NCBI GenBank assembly: GCA_964012875.1 | Contig: CAXGUU010000173.1 | Location: 1-7,043 of the forward strand | Source: CAXGUU01 sp964012875 | GTDB taxonomy: Bacteria; Pseudomonadota; Gammaproteobacteria; Ga0077536 | Length of the DNA stretch: 7,043 nt | Reading direction: 5' to 3' | Shown here: piece after piece, positions 5,465 through 7,043 of the stretch | Layout of the letters: each line of letters starts with the position of its first letter | How positions within the stretch are numbered: the first letter of the stretch is position 1 | Notes under the pieces: model-generated | The model's database searches: none | Seen by the model: the letters and a program-made list of their open reading frames with translations, nothing else | What the model was told of the DNA's origin: nothing | Translations under genes and position numbers: made by a program

Positions 5465-5479
5465 CGAGTCGCGCCGGGC

Positions 5480-7043
5480 TTAATAGTGAGGTTCGTACAT
5501 CTCGTCTGCGAGTTGAGTTTGCCAGTTCTCACCCAGTGGTGCGGTCGCGAGGCCAGCGCTGGACAAGGATTCCACGAGGTCGATTGCGATGGCGAGTGAG
5601 ACCTCGCGAATCTGGGACAGCGGTGGATAGAGTGCGCCGCTGGCGAGATCGGCGTCCCGCACCGCCTGGCTCAGGGTTCGGGCGGCGTGCAGAAAGGCCG
5701 ACGGCGGCAAGCTTCGTGCCTTGCAGAATATGGCGCCGAGGCCAATTCCGGGAAAGATATAGGCATTGTTGCCCTGGCCGGGAGAGAAGGTCTGATCGCC
5801 GAGTTTGACCGCACCAAACGGGCTGCCGCTGGCAAAGACAGCGCGCCCTTGGCTCCAGGTATATGCTTGCTCTGCGGTACATTCCGCCCGATCGGTCGGA
5901 TTTGAGAGTGCAAAAATCACCGGCCGGTCATTGTGCCTCGCCATGGCTTGAACGATGTCCTTAGTAAACGTACCGGGGGCACCGGTCGCGCCGATCAGTA
6001 CGTGCGGCTTGATTTTGTCGACCGCGTCCTCAAACGGCATCGGGGGTAAATCGTGCGCATAGGGCAGGTTGTGCGGCTGTAGATCAGTGCGCTCAGCGAC
6101 GACCAGGCCCTTGCTGTCGCAAAACGTCAGCCGGCGTCGTGCATCACTGTCACTCAATCCTGCATCTTCGAATGCATAGGCGATGAGATCGCCTATGCCG
6201 GTGGCCGCCGAACCCGCGCCGAGGAACATGATGCGTAACTCAGAGAACGGTATGCCAGTGATGCGGGTCGAGGCATAAACGCCGGCCAGGGCCACGCTGG
6301 CTGTGCCTTGAATATCATCGTTAAAGCACAGGCACGCGTTCTGAAACCGGTCGAGCAGGGCAAAGGCATTGGGTGTGGCGAAATCCTCAAACTGGATCAG
6401 ACACCCCGGGAAATGTTGCTGCACGCCCGTGACCAGTTCATCGACCAACGCAACGTAGTCGTCGCCGCGAACGCGCGGCTGATCGAGGCCGAGATAGAGC
6501 GGATCGTCGCGCAATGATGCGTTCTCGGTGCCAACGTCGAGCATGATGGGTAAGGTCTGGTCTGGCGGCACCCCCGCAAGTGCCGAGTAGAGCGCCAGTT
6601 TGCCGATGGGAATGCCCATGCCATTGGCGCCGAGGTCACCGAGGCCCAGGATACGTTCACCATCGGTTACAACGATGACCGAGACGTTCCGCCGCGGCCA
6701 GTTGCCGAGGATTTCATCGACACGCCCGAGATCATTAGCCGTGATATAGAGCCCCTGTGTCTGCCGGAAAATACTGGCGAACTCAAGACAGGCCTGGCCG
6801 ACGGTCGGTGTGTAGATGAGCGGTAGCATTTCATCCAGATGCTCGAGTACCAGGCGGTAAAACAGTCGCTCATTGCGGCCATGCAGCGCGCGCAGAAAGA
6901 TAAATTTTTCGAGATCAGTATGTTTTCTGCGCAGGTTGCCGATGGCGCGTTCAACCTGCACGTCCTGGCTGAAAACCCGTGGTGGCAGTAAGCCGTGCAG
7001 GCCGTATGCGTCGCGCTCGGCTTCGCTGAAAGCCGTCGACTTG
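5480..7043 (-). CDS. maeA: Malic enzyme (malate dehydrogenase, oxaloacetate-decarboxylating), 5' partial
   Basis: The enzyme oxidatively decarboxylates malate to pyruvate and CO2 with reduction of NAD(P), linking the TCA cycle to pyruvate. The frame stays open to the right edge, giving 520 visible residues; only the N-terminal few dozen are missing. The valine codon GTG at 6961 is internal, because residues before it (GLHGLLPPRVF) match the family. Counting from the edge, YTPTVG holds the catalytic Y77 and GIPIGK the catalytic K148, 71 residues apart as in human ME2 (Tyr112, Lys183). Metal ligands are E219 and D220 (QFEDF) and D243 (FNDDIQGT). The dinucleotide motif is LGAGSAATG at about 274-282. 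There is no C-terminal phosphotransacetylase-like domain, so it is not the MaeB type. The symbol follows the single-domain family; NAD or NADP preference cannot be settled by eye. Promoter and start lie outside the window. Confidence 0.93.
   Translation of the reverse strand, partial: KSTAFSEAERDAYGLHGLLPPRVFSQDVQVERAIGNLRRKHTDLEKFIFLRALHGRNERLFYRLVLEHLDEMLPLIYTPTVGQACLEFASIFRQTQGLYITANDLGRVDEILGNWPRRNVSVIVVTDGERILGLGDLGANGMGIPIGKLALYSALAGVPPDQTLPIMLDVGTENASLRDDPLYLGLDQPRVRGDDYVALVDELVTGVQQHFPGCLIQFEDFATPNAFALLDRFQNACLCFNDDIQGTASVALAGVYASTRITGIPFSELRIMFLGAGSAATGIGDLIAYAFEDAGLSDSDARRRLTFCDSKGLVVAERTDLQPHNLPYAHDLPPMPFEDAVDKIKPHVLIGATGAPGTFTKDIVQAMARHNDRPVIFALSNPTDRAECTAEQAYTWSQGRAVFASGSPFGAVKLGDQTFSPGQGNNAYIFPGIGLGAIFCKARSLPPSAFLHAARTLSQAVRDADLASGALYPPLSQIREVSLAIAIDLVESLSSAGLATAPLGENWQTQLADEMYEPHY

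Larger units (their letters stand above)
5174..5479 (-). other. 306-base non-coding region: structured leader and promoter region of the RRM gene
   Basis: No convincing gene fills this gap. Read on the minus strand, it runs from the malic enzyme stop to the RRM start codon. It contains a weak terminator-like hairpin (5431-5464), a possible weak promoter (5332-5360), and three perfect inverted repeats: 9-bp arms at 5310-5318/5322-5330, 7-bp arms at 5245-5251/5259-5265, and 10-bp arms at 5188-5197/5223-5232. The last two would lie in the RRM mRNA leader if transcription starts near 5325. A 36-codon open frame with a purine-rich start region lies on the plus strand at 5373-5483 and is treated as uncertain. 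Confidence 0.6.

Noticed and set aside
4941..5483. Plus-strand open frame of 180 codons across the RRM gene and the non-coding gap
   Set aside because: Its first half is antisense to the well-supported RRM gene and has no motif; only the last 36 codons, with their own start region, were kept as a separate weak observation.
6959..6961. GTG at 6961 as the malic enzyme start
   Set aside because: The upstream codons to the window edge continue the family's N-terminal sequence (GLHGLLPPRVF), so the GTG is an internal valine and the gene is simply cut by the window.
1..7043. A mobile element, defence island, CRISPR array or biosynthetic cluster
   Set aside because: No transposase, integrase, repeat-spacer array, nuclease/helicase pair or synthase gene was seen; all long frames are accounted for by metabolic or RNA-binding families.

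Overview
The window looks like an ordinary chromosomal stretch of a moderately GC-rich gammaproteobacterium, perhaps an environmental or marine one. This rests on recognisable gene families (single-domain malic enzyme, RhlG-like reductase, RRM/glycine-rich RNA-binding protein, a small exported protein of a type I associate with gammaproteobacteria) and not on any phylogenetic calculation. I see no transposase, integrase, tRNA, rRNA, CRISPR array, plasmid or phage gene. I did not find a convincing new multi-gene system.

Layout, left to right. A zinc-ribbon class I SAM-dependent methyltransferase (32-790, minus) is divergent from a two-gene unit on the plus strand: a SAM hydroxide adenosyltransferase (SAM hydrolase, start best placed at 874) and, overlapping its stop codon by 4 bases, a probable alpha/beta-hydrolase lipoprotein starting with TTG (1680-2555). 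A crotonase-fold enzyme (2578-3435, minus) converges on that unit. Behind it, also on the minus strand, lies a small exported protein of unknown function (3548-3850). This is divergent from an RhlG-like NADPH-type short-chain reductase (4059-4835, plus). A strong bidirectional terminator (4851-4876) separates the reductase from a convergent RRM RNA-binding protein (4889-5173, minus). About 300 bases of structured non-coding DNA follow, and then a malic enzyme (5480 to the right edge, minus) whose N-terminus lies outside the window.

How the genes relate. The left part concerns S-adenosylmethionine: a methyltransferase consumes SAM, and a divergent SAM hydrolase breaks SAM into adenosine and methionine. 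The middle part has two acyl-thioester type enzymes (crotonase, 3-ketoacyl reductase), but they are on opposite strands and need not act together. The right part is housekeeping: an RNA-binding protein and central carbon metabolism.

Most worth a second look: the structured leader before the RNA-binding protein, including a 10-bp stem that ends next to its ribosome binding site; a crotonase that has lost one of the two hydratase glutamates; a G8 tract forming the ribosome binding site of the SAM hydrolase; and repeat-built operator candidates before the reductase and the crotonase.
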